64,000 nucleotides of DNA, taken from the NCBI GenBank assembly GCA_009775095.1, contig VSOZ01000020.1:4163-68162 (forward strand), written 5' to 3'. Within the stretch, counting starts at the first letter, position 1. Every line of letters begins with the position of its first letter. Positions 51,333 through 60,076 of this stretch are shown here, one piece after another. Source of the stretch: Muribaculum sp. (GTDB lineage: Bacteria; Bacteroidota; Bacteroidia; Bacteroidales; Muribaculaceae). Made by a program: the position numbers and the translations under genes. The notes under the pieces were generated by a model, which saw nothing but the letters and a program-made list of their open reading frames with translations, did no database searches and was not told where the DNA came from.

Positions 51333-51601
51333 TTCGCAATTTTAATGATTTTAACTTTATTCTCGTCTGTAGCTCAAATATACAAAAACCATTTGAACCA
51401 TTAATGGAAATTCAAAATAAAAAGTGTGAAAAATGTTTGGTTGAATTTAAATCAATAGTATAATAAGTTATATTTTAATGTGTTATAGGTGTATATGTTT
51501 TAAAACATATTTTGAACAACGTTAGGTGTGGTATTGTTGCGCAGAATAAATATTTGTTAAAATATGTATTTCGATGGCCGGATAATTTAACTAAACGGTC
51601 G
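51333..51601. other. AT-rich intergenic region with an 18-bp palindrome
   Basis: 269 nt between recG and ndk with no gene or clear terminator. It contains a perfect palindrome ATATGTTTTAAAACATAT (51493-51510) and the ndk -7-like box near 51375. Whether the palindrome is a hairpin or a protein site cannot be decided from the sequence. Confidence 0.5.
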
Positions 51602-53692
51602 TTAGCTTATGCGTGACCAATCGACTATTTTATTACCAAGTAGTGCAAGTTCGTTTCTGATTACGGCATTTTCCGGCATAGCCAATTCCGGGTCTTTGTC
51701 GAGAATTTCATTTGCTTTATCACGTGCAAGACTTACTATCCGCCCGTCGGTTGACAGGTCGGCGATATGCAGTTCAAACGGTATACCGCTCTGCATTGTG
51801 CCTTCTATGTCGCCCGGACCTCTCATCTTGAGGTCGGCTTCGGCCACTACGAATCCGTCAGTGGTCGATGTCATTATCTCAAGTCGGCGGCGCGTTTCTT
51901 TGGTTATCTTGTGATGCGTCATCAGGATGCAATAGCTCTGGTCGGCGCCACGACCGACTCTGCCTCTTAACTGGTGCAGTTGCGACAGACCGAAACGCTC
52001 GGCGTTTTCAATCAGCATCACTGATGCGTTCGGCACATTTACACCTACTTCTATGACGGTGGTCGCCACCATGATGTGCGCCTGTCCCGATGCGAACAAT
52101 TGCATCTGAAAGTCCTTTTCTGCGGGTTTCATCTTTCCATGCACATGACATACTCTGTACTGTGGAAACAGTTCCTGAATATATTCATATCCGTCTTCGA
52201 GGCTCTTCAGATCGAGTTTCTCGTTCTCTTTTATCAAGGGATACACTATATATACCTGCCGACCCTCTTTCAGCTGTCGTCCGATGGCTTGGTACACCGG
52301 ACGTCGGTTGTCGTCATAGCGCAGTAGTGTTGTTATGGGTTTGCGGCCCGGGGGGAGCTCGTCGATTACCGATACGCTTAGATCGCCGTAAACGGTCATG
52401 GCAAGTGTGCGCGGTATGGGGGTTGCCGTCATTACGAGCACATGGGGCGGGATGGTATTTTTTCCCCACATGCGTGCGCGTTGGGCCACACCGAAGCGGT
52501 GCTGCTCGTCTATTACGACAAAGCCGAGGTTTTTGAATATTACATTGTCCTCTATCACCGCATGTGTGCCTACAAGTATGTGCAGGGAGCCGTCGGCAAG
52601 CTGTCGGTGTATGATCTCGCGGTTTTTCTTTGAGGTGGAACCTGTAAGCAGTTTTATGTTTATGCCTATCGGTGCAGCGAGTTTGTACAGGGTCTCGAAG
52701 TGTTGGGTGGCGAGGATTTCGGTCGGCGCCATCATGCATGCCTGTGTGTCGTTGTCGAGGGCTATGAGCATGCACAGCAGCCCTACGAGTGTCTTGCCGC
52801 TGCCTACATCGCCCTGCAGTAACCGGTTCATCTGCCGGCCCGTGGTCATGTCGGCCCTTATCTCCTTGATCACTCTTTTTTGGGCGCCTGTAAGCTCAAA
52901 AGGCATCTGTTCGTGATAGAACCGGTTGAAATAATCGCCTATGCGCGGGAAGCGAAAGCCGTTAAGCGATGCATTGCGCTTTCGGGCATACCGTAGTATG
53001 TTTAGCTGCAGATACAGCAGTTCCTCCAGCTTTAATCTGAACTTTGCGTTATTGAGGGCTTCAAGCGACTGCGGGTTGTGTATGTTGACAAGGGCCTCGC
53101 GCAGAGGCATGAGTTTCATACTTTCTGTGACTTCACGCGTCAGAGTCTCGCTGATGAACGGCGATGCCGCCAATGCGGTCTGTATCCATGTGAATATCTG
53201 TCGCGACCCTATGCCTTGATTGCGCAGTTTGTCGGTAAGAGGATATACGCCGCGCAATCCCTGCATGGCGCCCGGGGCAGTGGGAGTGTCTATCTCGGGG
53301 TGTACCATGCTCCAGCGTCCGTTGAACTCCTCCGGCTTTCCGAATATGATATACTCGTTGCCTATGTGGTAGCTGTCGCGCAACTGCTTTATGCGGCGAA
53401 ACCACACTACCTCCATCGTGGTGGTGCCGTCGGTAAATACGCCTACAAGTCTTGTCTTTGCGCCCTCGCCTTGTATCGACATGGCAAGAAACCGCCCTTT
53501 GACCTGAACCGACGGCATGTCGCCCGTAAACCCCGATATGCTGTAAAACTTGGATCGGTCGATATATCGTGTAGGAAAATGGTAAAGCAGATCGCGATAA
53601 GAGCTGATGCCGAGTTCTTTGTTGAGCAATTCGGCACGCTTGGGCCCTACACCGTGAAGAAATTTTATGTCAAGCGAGCGTAGACGTCTCAT
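51602..53692 (-). CDS. recG: ATP-dependent DNA helicase RecG
   Basis: 696 residues, usual size. The wedge/OB domain (about 55-160) binds branched DNA. The helicase core has Walker A LLQGDVGSGKTLVGLL (about 287-302) and the DEQH box VIDEQHRFG, plus the QLRGRVGRG motif VI. It reverses stalled forks and helps replication restart and recombination. The start lies 23 nt inside the end of ispD. Confidence 0.97.
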   Translation of the reverse strand: MRRLRSLDIKFLHGVGPKRAELLNKELGISSYRDLLYHFPTRYIDRSKFYSISGFTGDMPSVQVKGRFLAMSIQGEGAKTRLVGVFTDGTTTMEVVWFRRIKQLRDSYHIGNEYIIFGKPEEFNGRWSMVHPEIDTPTAPGAMQGLRGVYPLTDKLRNQGIGSRQIFTWIQTALAASPFISETLTREVTESMKLMPLREALVNIHNPQSLEALNNAKFRLKLEELLYLQLNILRYARKRNASLNGFRFPRIGDYFNRFYHEQMPFELTGAQKRVIKEIRADMTTGRQMNRLLQGDVGSGKTLVGLLCMLIALDNDTQACMMAPTEILATQHFETLYKLAAPIGINIKLLTGSTSKKNREIIHRQLADGSLHILVGTHAVIEDNVIFKNLGFVVIDEQHRFGVAQRARMWGKNTIPPHVLVMTATPIPRTLAMTVYGDLSVSVIDELPPGRKPITTLLRYDDNRRPVYQAIGRQLKEGRQVYIVYPLIKENEKLDLKSLEDGYEYIQELFPQYRVCHVHGKMKPAEKDFQMQLFASGQAHIMVATTVIEVGVNVPNASVMLIENAERFGLSQLHQLRGRVGRGADQSYCILMTHHKITKETRRRLEIMTSTTDGFVVAEADLKMRGPGDIEGTMQSGIPFELHIADLSTDGRIVSLARDKANEILDKDPELAMPENAVIRNELALLGNKIVDWSRIS

Positions 53693-54377
53693 GGGCCATG
53701 TAGATGGTTGCTATGTCGATGTCGGCCGGCATTGTTATCTTGATGTTGAATATGCTGCCTTCCACGAGCGCTATGTCGGTGTAGCCTGCGGCGTCCATTA
53801 CCGATGCGTCGTCGGTGAAGCCGGCGTCGTATGGCAGGCTGTATGCTTGGATAAGCTTGCGGGCGTCAAACGCCTGAGGTGTCTGTACGGCTCTTATCGT
53901 GCTTCGGTCGATCGGGTGCGACTTGCCGTCGGGTTCGAGCGCTCTCAGCGAGTCGGTCACCGGCGTGGCGGGTATTGAGCCGGATGCATGTGAGAGTCCT
54001 TCGATAATTCTGTCCACCAAAGCCGTGTCGATAAGCGGGCGTGCCCCGTCGTGTACGGTTATTATGCCCTCCTCTCCGGGAGCGATTTTTATTGTGTCAA
54101 CAGCGTTTTTTACCGATTGCCAGCGGGTAGTGCCTCCTGTGATTATTGTAGGAGAGCTGAAGCCGAAATCGTCGCACAGGCTGTACCACAACTTCAGATG
54201 CGCCTCGCTGAGTACAAGAAGTGTGTCGGAGCCGGGCAGCGCCTGCCGCATCCGGTCGATAGTGTGCATGAGCACGGGGCGGCCGGCGAGAGGTTGAAAT
54301 TGCTTGGGCCGGTCGGAGCCGAAGCGTGTGCCGCTTCCTGCCGCTACGATAATATTGTATATGTTTTTACGCTTCAT
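53670..54377 (-). CDS. ispD: 2-C-methyl-D-erythritol 4-phosphate cytidylyltransferase IspD
   Basis: 235 residues. It forms CDP-ME in the MEP isoprenoid pathway. The CTP-binding loop AAGSGTRFGSDRPKQFQPLAGRPVLMHT (about 12-38), the HDGARPL motif and the VQTPQAFDA motif near residue 155 identify it. The related sugar nucleotidyltransferases (IspD/TarI family) are close, but motifs fit IspD. It forms a two-gene unit with recG and is preceded by a terminator. Confidence 0.95.
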   Translation of the reverse strand: MKRKNIYNIIVAAGSGTRFGSDRPKQFQPLAGRPVLMHTIDRMRQALPGSDTLLVLSEAHLKLWYSLCDDFGFSSPTIITGGTTRWQSVKNAVDTIKIAPGEEGIITVHDGARPLIDTALVDRIIEGLSHASGSIPATPVTDSLRALEPDGKSHPIDRSTIRAVQTPQAFDARKLIQAYSLPYDAGFTDDASVMDAAGYTDIALVEGSIFNIKITMPADIDIATIYMAHETSTLA

Positions 54378-54415
54378 TTATGCAAAAATAATGATTCCGC
54401 TTCATTTAATAAAAT

Positions 54416-54445
54416 AAAAAGGAGCTTATCGCTAAGCTCCTTTTT
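54416..54445. terminator. bidirectional terminator upstream of ispD
   Basis: 8-bp stem (GGAGCTTA 54421-54428, TAAGCTCC 54433-54440) flanked by AAAAA and TTTTT, which extend it to 13 pairs. On the minus strand the loop is GCGA. It most likely ends the ligA-lpxH transcript, 235 nt past the lpxH stop. Confidence 0.8.
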
Positions 54446-54680
54446 ATGGGTTTCCAATAGGTACAATTTCTAAGGTAAAAAAGATTGTTTTAGGTTTGTG
54501 CCACAAAGGTCACCCTTTTTTATTGATCAGCCAAAGGAAAAAACATGTTACAAAACATGTTTTATGGGTGTGGATGAGACACTTATGTTGATAACCTATT
54601 GTGGTATAATGGTATAGTACGTTTCGTTTCGAAATGCTTCAATTGTGAAAAAATGGTTAAAATGATACTCTCTTGTATTA
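54446..54680. other. AT-rich intergenic stretch between lpxH and the terminator
   Basis: 235 nt without a convincing gene. It contains a 10-bp inverted repeat AAAACATGTT / AACATGTTTT (54540-54549 and 54554-54563) and one copy of TTGTTTTAGGT (54485-54495) also found in two candidate small RNAs. It may be the 3' untranslated region of lpxH or hide a small RNA; no promoter with both elements was found. Confidence 0.4.
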
Positions 54681-55430
54681 TTATGATACAAAATTGCCGA
54701 TTTTTACACAATTACCGTCATATAGAGCATAAGAAAAATGATGTATCCAGTCGCCGAGAATTATCACGTGGCAGTCGTCAGATATACTGTAGTCAACCAA
54801 TACATGCCTATGTCCGAATATAAAATAATCGATGTCGGGGTGAGCGGCGTGGTACTCCGTGGCAAATGCTATGAGAGCTTCATTTTCCGGTCCGTTGAAT
54901 TGAGGTATCTCTTCGCTGAAATTGCGGCTGTGCGATGACCAGTTGAGGGCAAACGGTATTGTCCAGCGGGGGTGGATGGCCGAGTATAGTTTCTGGCATG
55001 TTTTGTTTCGGAAAATGGCACGCATCATTCTGAAAGCCGGTTTTAGCCGGCCTACGCCGTCGCCGTGTGACAGAAAGAATTTCTTCCCTTCTATCGTTAC
55101 CTCGCTGTAGCCGTCGATGACCGTGAGGCCTATCTCGTCGCGCAGGTAGTCAAACAGCCATATGTCGTGATTTCCGATAAACCAGTATATCTTTACACCT
55201 TCGTCGGCGAGTGTGGCCAGCGCTCCGAAAAATCTCACGAAGCCTCGCGGTACTACGGTACGATACTCGTACCAGTAGTCGAGCACATCGCCGAGCATAT
55301 ATATGGCCTTGGCTTCATCTTTGACCGACATGAGCCAGTCGACCACCCGTTTCTCGTATTCAAGAGGATTTTTAAGATATTTGGCACCGAGGTGCATGTC
55401 CGATATGAAGTATGTATATTTTCGGGCCAT
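54681..55430 (-). CDS. lpxH: UDP-2,3-diacylglucosamine diphosphatase LpxH
   Basis: 249 residues, calcineurin-like metallophosphoesterase. Metal motifs in order: FISDMHLGA, LGDVLDYWYEY, GNHDIW, SHGDGVG and FGHRH. It makes lipid X in lipid A synthesis at the inner membrane. The D-x-W-x-E-Y-like stretch favours LpxH over general phosphoesterases. It is the last gene of ligA-SufT-lpxH, 13 nt after the previous gene. Confidence 0.9.
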   Translation of the reverse strand: MARKYTYFISDMHLGAKYLKNPLEYEKRVVDWLMSVKDEAKAIYMLGDVLDYWYEYRTVVPRGFVRFFGALATLADEGVKIYWFIGNHDIWLFDYLRDEIGLTVIDGYSEVTIEGKKFFLSHGDGVGRLKPAFRMMRAIFRNKTCQKLYSAIHPRWTIPFALNWSSHSRNFSEEIPQFNGPENEALIAFATEYHAAHPDIDYFIFGHRHVLVDYSISDDCHVIILGDWIHHFSYALYDGNCVKIGNFVS

Positions 55431-55443
55431 TGCTGATGTCGTT

Positions 55444-55764
55444 TTACAGGAAGCCGAGGTCGAGTTTGGCTTCCTCGCTCATCATGTCCTTGTTCCATTC
55501 CGGCTCAAAGACGATGTTTATATTCACGTTTTTCACACCCTCTATGCTTTCGAGTTTTATGCGGGCGTCTTCGACGAGGAAGTCCGCCGCCGGACAGTTG
55601 GGGGCTGTCAATGTCATGTCGATATTTAGGGTGGCGTCATCGTCCACCTCTATGCGGTATATCAGGCCGAGACTGTATATGTCGACCGGTATTTCCGGGT
55701 CAAATACGGTTTTGAGCAGTGTCACCGCACGCTCTTCTATTTTCAGTTTTTCGTCAGGTGTCAT
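55444..55764 (-). CDS. MIP18/DUF59 family Fe-S assembly protein (SufT-like)
   Basis: 106 residues, a single DUF59 domain: DPEIPVDIYSLGLIYRIEVDDD (about 22-43) and the conserved Cys of LTAPNCPAADF (C57). Relatives (SufT, PaaD, MIP18) help insert or mature Fe-S clusters. No suf genes are adjacent; it lies between ligA (8 nt) and lpxH (13 nt), an arrangement without an obvious functional link. Confidence 0.85.
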   Translation of the reverse strand: MTPDEKLKIEERAVTLLKTVFDPEIPVDIYSLGLIYRIEVDDDATLNIDMTLTAPNCPAADFLVEDARIKLESIEGVKNVNINIVFEPEWNKDMMSEEAKLDLGFL

Positions 55765-55772
55765 AATTATGA

Positions 55773-57785
55773 TTATTTTTCAATCATTTTTAAAAATGTA
55801 TCTTCGTCTATGACGGGTATGCCGAGCGATTTCGCTTTTTCGAGCTTGGCCGGGCCCATGTTTTCTCCGGCGAGTACATAGTCGGTCTTTTTCGATATGG
55901 AGCCGCTGTTTTTGCCTCCGTTGTTCTCTATCAGTTCCTTGTATTCGTCGCGCGAGTGTTTGCTGAACGTGCCGCTGATCACTATTGTCTTTCCTGCAAG
56001 CAGGTCGGAGCTGTCGGCATTGGCGTTTTCAGGGAACGACATGTTTACTCCCGCTTCTTTAAGCCGTTTTACGATGTCGCGGTTTTCGGGAATGCTGAAA
56101 TATGACAGTATGCTCTCGGCTATGCGCGGTCCTATGTCTTCGATGGCGGTAAGTTCTTCGGCGCTCGCCTCCATTATGCGGTCTATCGACTTCATGGCTT
56201 TTGCCAGCTTTTTTGCGCCGGTCTCGCCTACGTATGGTATTGATAGGGCATACAGAACGCGGTCAAAGGGCACCTGCTTTGATGCTTCCACCCCTTCGAG
56301 TATGCGGCTTACCGTGCGCGGACCTACACCGGGCAGCATTTTCATGGCTTCGGCATGTACGCCGAGGGTATATAGGTCGGCCGGATTTTTGACCCATCCG
56401 TTGTTGTACAATTCGACAACCATCTCTTCGCCTATGCCGTCGATGTTCATCATGCGGCGTCCAACGTAGTGCTCTATGCGTCCGCATATCTGCGGAGGAC
56501 ATCCCGATTTGTTCGGGCAGACCCAAGCCGCCTCTCCTTCAATCCTAATCAGCGGGGTGCCGCACACCGGACAGTTTTTTACAAACTCTATCGGCTTCGA
56601 GCCGGGTGTACGTGAATTTTTATCCACACCGGTTATCTTGGGTATTATCTCTCCGCCTTTTTCGACATAAAGCATGTCTTGGTCATAGATGTCGAGGGTG
56701 CGTATTATGTCTTCATTGTGCAACGAGGCCCGTTTTACTACAGTGCCTGACAGGAGTACGGGCTCAAGGTTGGCCACTGGAGTCACGACGCCTGTGCGTC
56801 CCACTTCAAACGATACGAACCGCAGTTTTGTCAGTGCACGCTCCGCCTTGAACTTATAGGCTATGGCCCAGCGGGGCGACTTGGCCGTAAAGCCGAGGTT
56901 GAGCTGCTGCCGCAGGTTGTTTATCTTGAACACAAGGCCGTCGGTGGCTACGGGGAGTTCCTTGCGGGCCGTGTCCCAATGCTCTATATAGCGGTCTACC
57001 GCTTCCATATCGTCGAGCAGGGTCATTTCGGGCGATACTTTGAAGCCCCATGACGCGGCGGCTTTCATGTTGTCGTAGTGGTTGTCGTAGGGCAGATTGT
57101 CGCCAAGCATAAAATAGAGTATGGCGTCAAGGCCGCGCTTCGCCACTTCGGCGGAGTTCTGCATTTTGAGTGTGCCTGACGCCGCGTTGCGCGGATTGGC
57201 AAACAGCGGCTCTTCATTGAACTCTCGTTCGGCATTCAACCGGTCAAACTCTTTCCACGGCAACAGTATCTCGCCTCGTATCTCGAATTCATCGGGCCAG
57301 CCGCTCCCTTGAAGCTGGAGCGGTATGCTCTTTATGGTCATGACATTGTCGGTGACCACGTCGCCCTGCTGTCCGTCGCCGCGCGTCACGGCTCTTACAA
57401 GCCGTCCGTGTTCGTAAGTAAGCGATATTGATGTGCCGTCATACTTCATCTCGCCCACAATCTTGAAGTCTTCACCCATGAGTCCGTCTTTGGCACGTCG
57501 TACAAAGTCGTTTACCTCCTCTATCGAATAGGTGTTGCCCAATGACAGCATGGGGCGCTTATGGGCAATCTGGGTAAAGGCTTTGTTGATGTCGCTTCCT
57601 ACCCTGTGGGTCGGCGAGTACGGGTCGTCAAGTTCGGGGTGCTCTTTTTCAAGCTGCTCAAGCTCCTTCATCATGAAGTCGAAGTCCATGTCCGATATTT
57701 CGGGAGCGTTCAGCACATAATAATTATAATTGTGGCGGTTGAGTTCGTTCCGCAGGTTCAATATGCGTTGTTTTACGGAGTCCAT
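55773..57785 (-). CDS. ligA: NAD+-dependent DNA ligase LigA
   Basis: 670 residues, full length. The adenylation domain has the active lysine in MKYDGTSISL (about K118). OB fold, the Cys4 zinc finger (CPVC near 407-410, then C...C in CPNKSGCP), helix-hairpin-helix repeats (about 450-580) and a C-terminal BRCT domain (about 592-670) follow. It seals nicks in replication and repair. First gene of the ligA-SufT-lpxH unit; a -7-like TATCTTTG (complement of 57805-57812) lies just upstream. Confidence 0.97.
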   Translation of the reverse strand: MDSVKQRILNLRNELNRHNYNYYVLNAPEISDMDFDFMMKELEQLEKEHPELDDPYSPTHRVGSDINKAFTQIAHKRPMLSLGNTYSIEEVNDFVRRAKDGLMGEDFKIVGEMKYDGTSISLTYEHGRLVRAVTRGDGQQGDVVTDNVMTIKSIPLQLQGSGWPDEFEIRGEILLPWKEFDRLNAEREFNEEPLFANPRNAASGTLKMQNSAEVAKRGLDAILYFMLGDNLPYDNHYDNMKAAASWGFKVSPEMTLLDDMEAVDRYIEHWDTARKELPVATDGLVFKINNLRQQLNLGFTAKSPRWAIAYKFKAERALTKLRFVSFEVGRTGVVTPVANLEPVLLSGTVVKRASLHNEDIIRTLDIYDQDMLYVEKGGEIIPKITGVDKNSRTPGSKPIEFVKNCPVCGTPLIRIEGEAAWVCPNKSGCPPQICGRIEHYVGRRMMNIDGIGEEMVVELYNNGWVKNPADLYTLGVHAEAMKMLPGVGPRTVSRILEGVEASKQVPFDRVLYALSIPYVGETGAKKLAKAMKSIDRIMEASAEELTAIEDIGPRIAESILSYFSIPENRDIVKRLKEAGVNMSFPENANADSSDLLAGKTIVISGTFSKHSRDEYKELIENNGGKNSGSISKKTDYVLAGENMGPAKLEKAKSLGIPVIDEDTFLKMIEK

Positions 57786-57858
57786 ATCGTGTCATTTTAG
57801 ATTACAAAGATAATCAATCGGCATCATATATAATAGCAGTCGCAGGTAAAGTATGAAT

Positions 57859-57889
57859 AAAAAAGGATGCGGCTCGGGCCGCATCCTTT
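57859..57889 (-). terminator. terminator of groESL
   Basis: 12-bp perfect stem AAAGGATGCGGC / GCCGCATCCTTT (57862-57873, 57878-57889) with a TCGG loop; on the minus strand it runs into TTTT. It begins 26 nt after the groEL stop. Confidence 0.85.
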
Positions 57890-57915
57890 CATGTCGGTAT
57901 ATTTTAAACGGATGA

Positions 57916-59553
57916 TTACATCATGCCGCCCATGCCTCCCATGCCGCCGGCGGGCATTGCGGGAGCGGGATTGTCTTCTTTCTTGTCGGCGATGACACAC
58001 TCTGTGGTGAGGAACATGCCGGCGATAGAAGCCGCGTTTTCGAGAGCTACGCGGGTCACCTTGGCGGGGTCTATGACGCCTGTGGCAAACAGGTTCTCAT
58101 ACTCGCCGGTGCGGGCGTTGTAGCCGAAGTCGCCTTTGCCTTCCTTGATTTTCTGTATTACAACGGCTCCTTCGAGTCCTGCATTGGCAACGATCTGGCG
58201 AAGCGGCTCCTCGATGGCGCGCTTGATGATGGCTACGCCGGTGCACTCGTCGTCGTTGTCGCCGCATATGCCGTCAAGGCTCTCGATGGCACGGATGTAT
58301 GCCACACCTCCGCCCGGTACTATGCCTTCGGCTATGGCGGCGCGGGTAGCGCTGAGCGCATCGTCCACGCGGTCTTTCTTCTCTTTCATCTCCACTTCAG
58401 AGGGAGCGCCGATATGGAGTACGGCCACACCGCCGGCGAGTTTTGCCAGACGTTCCTGAAGTTTCTCCTTGTCGTAGTCGCTTGTGGTAGTCTCGATCTG
58501 AGCCTTGATCTGGGCCACACGCTGTGCGATGGCTTCTTTGGCTCCGGCACCGTTGACGATTGTCGTATTTTCCTTGTTGACGGTGATAGTCTCGGCCTGA
58601 CCGAGCATGTCTATCGATGCGCCTTCGAGGGTCATGCCCTTTTCCTGCGAGATGACCACGCCGCCGGTAAGAACGGCTATATCCTCAAGCATCTCCTTGC
58701 GGCGGTCGCCGAAACCGGGAGCTTTGACAGCGCATATCTTCAACGAGCCGCGCAGACGGTTCACCACGAGGGTGGCGAGGGCTTCCTGATCGACGTCCTC
58801 GGCTATGATGAGCAGCGGACGTCCGCTCTGTGCGGTGGCTTCGAGGATAGGGAGCATCTCCTTGAGCGACGATATTTTCTTGTCGTAGATAAGTACGTAG
58901 GGGTGATCCATCTCGCACTCCATCTTTTCGGTGTTGGTCACGAAGTAGGGTGAGATGTATCCGCGGTCAAACTGCATACCCTCGACGATGTCGACCGTAG
59001 TCTCGGTGCCTTTGGCTTCGTCAACGGTTATGACGCCCTCTTTCTTCACCTTGCGCATTGCCTCGGCGATGAGTTTGCCTATCTCGGCGTCGTTGTTTGC
59101 CGATACGCGGGCAACATCCTCGATCTTCTTCAGATCGTCGCCTACCTCTTGGGCCTGACTCTTGATGTGGGCCACGACGGCAGCCACGGCTTTGTCGATG
59201 CCGCGCTTGATGTCCATGGGGTTGGCGCCTGCGGCTACATTCTTAAGGCCTACGTTGATTATGGCCTGTGCGAGTACGGTAGCGGTGGTTGTACCGTCGC
59301 CGGCGTCGTCGCCTGTCTTTGACGCCACTTCCTTGACGAGCTGTGCGCCCATGTTCTGGAATGCGTCTTCGAGTTCTACTTCGCGGGCCACCGATACACC
59401 GTCTTTAGTAATGTGGGGTGCGCCGAATTTTTTCTCGATGATAACGTTGCGACCTTTAGGTCCGAGTGTCACTTTGACAGCGTCGGCCAGAGCGTCAACG
59501 CCTTTTTTAAGCTCTTCGCGAGCCTTGATGTCAAATTTAATTTCTTTTGCCAT
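57916..59553 (-). CDS. groEL: chaperonin GroEL
   Basis: 545 residues, usual length. It is the 14-mer chaperonin that folds proteins inside the GroES-capped chamber. ATP-binding GDGTTTATVLA (about 86-96), VTLGPKGRNVIIEK near the N-terminus, and the C-terminal GGMGGMGGMM tail are all typical. It is 25 nt after groES. No CIRCE element is present upstream. Confidence 0.99.
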   Translation of the reverse strand: MAKEIKFDIKAREELKKGVDALADAVKVTLGPKGRNVIIEKKFGAPHITKDGVSVAREVELEDAFQNMGAQLVKEVASKTGDDAGDGTTTATVLAQAIINVGLKNVAAGANPMDIKRGIDKAVAAVVAHIKSQAQEVGDDLKKIEDVARVSANNDAEIGKLIAEAMRKVKKEGVITVDEAKGTETTVDIVEGMQFDRGYISPYFVTNTEKMECEMDHPYVLIYDKKISSLKEMLPILEATAQSGRPLLIIAEDVDQEALATLVVNRLRGSLKICAVKAPGFGDRRKEMLEDIAVLTGGVVISQEKGMTLEGASIDMLGQAETITVNKENTTIVNGAGAKEAIAQRVAQIKAQIETTTSDYDKEKLQERLAKLAGGVAVLHIGAPSEVEMKEKKDRVDDALSATRAAIAEGIVPGGGVAYIRAIESLDGICGDNDDECTGVAIIKRAIEEPLRQIVANAGLEGAVVIQKIKEGKGDFGYNARTGEYENLFATGVIDPAKVTRVALENAASIAGMFLTTECVIADKKEDNPAPAMPAGGMGGMGGMM

Positions 59554-59578
59554 AATTTTATATGAAGCTTTTGTTTTT

Positions 59579-59854
59579 TTATTCGTTTACGACAGCCAGA
59601 ATGTCAGATTGACGCATGATGAGAAGTTTCTCTCCGTCAAGTTCTATTTCGGTTCCGGCATATTTGCCAAACATCACGATGTCGTTTTCCTTAACAACCA
59701 TCTCTTCGTCCTTGGTGCCGTTGCCTACGGCGAGCACTGTGCCGCGCAAGGGTTTCTCTTTTGCGGAGTCGGGGATGATGATGCCCGAAAGGGTCTTTTC
59801 CTCAGCGGGAGTGGGCTTGATCAACACTCTGTCAGCTAATGGTTTGATAGTCAT
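59579..59854 (-). CDS. groES: co-chaperonin GroES
   Basis: 91 residues, the heptameric lid of GroEL. Mobile-loop region near EEKTLSGIIIPDSAKEKP (about 18-35) and the C-terminal DGEKLLIMRQSDILAVV are typical. It is the first gene of the operon. Upstream, the predicted promoter is covered by two tandem palindromes (59954-59979). Confidence 0.98.
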   Translation of the reverse strand: MTIKPLADRVLIKPTPAEEKTLSGIIIPDSAKEKPLRGTVLAVGNGTKDEEMVVKENDIVMFGKYAGTEIELDGEKLLIMRQSDILAVVNE

Positions 59855-59941
59855 AGTGATTGTTGTTTAATATTGTTAGTTATATATGTTTTGGATTATG
59901 TATGTCATGTATCCGTGTGTTTTATATAGCATATACTATGC

Positions 59942-59979
59942 CAAAATGATTCGTTGACATGTCAGTTGACAATTTGTCA
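59942..59979 (-). promoter_or_regulatory. groESL promoter overlapped by tandem TGACA palindromes
   Basis: Minus strand: ATTG (complement of 59970-59973), 20 nt, TCATTTTG (complement of 59942-59949), one mismatch in each element. Two adjacent palindromes lie on it: TGACATGTCA (59955-59964, between the elements) and TGACAA-T-TTGTCA (59967-59979, over the -33). The leader to groES would be about 80 nt. The palindromes look like binding sites for a dimeric repressor or activator; no known heat-shock operator of this form comes to mind. Confidence 0.5.
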
Positions 59980-60009
59980 CTTTGTTTTTGTACACTATAT
60001 AATAACAGA

Positions 60010-60039
60010 CAAGGGCGTCATCTGTTTATGACACCCTTG
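60010..60039 (-). terminator. terminator of the small outer-membrane protein gene
   Basis: 12-bp stem (60010-60021 with 60028-60039, one G-T wobble on the minus strand), 38 nt after the stop. The T-run is weak (TCTGTTATT). Confidence 0.6.
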
Positions 60040-60076
60040 CCGTATTTAACAAACTTAAATCTCTAAATCGGTTATT

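Noticed and set aside
57916..57960. Short GGM repeats at the groEL 3' end
   Set aside because: This is the normal GroEL C-terminal Gly-Gly-Met tail, not a new repeat element.
59855..59978. CIRCE-type or sigma-32-type heat-shock element upstream of groES
   Set aside because: No TTAGCACTC/GAGTGCTAA pair and no sigma-32 consensus; only the TGACA palindromes are there.
59891..60003. Sigma70-like TTGACA/TATAAT pair on the plus strand near 59966 and 59998
   Set aside because: Spacing is 26 nt instead of about 17, no plus-strand gene follows, and this group uses a different promoter consensus.
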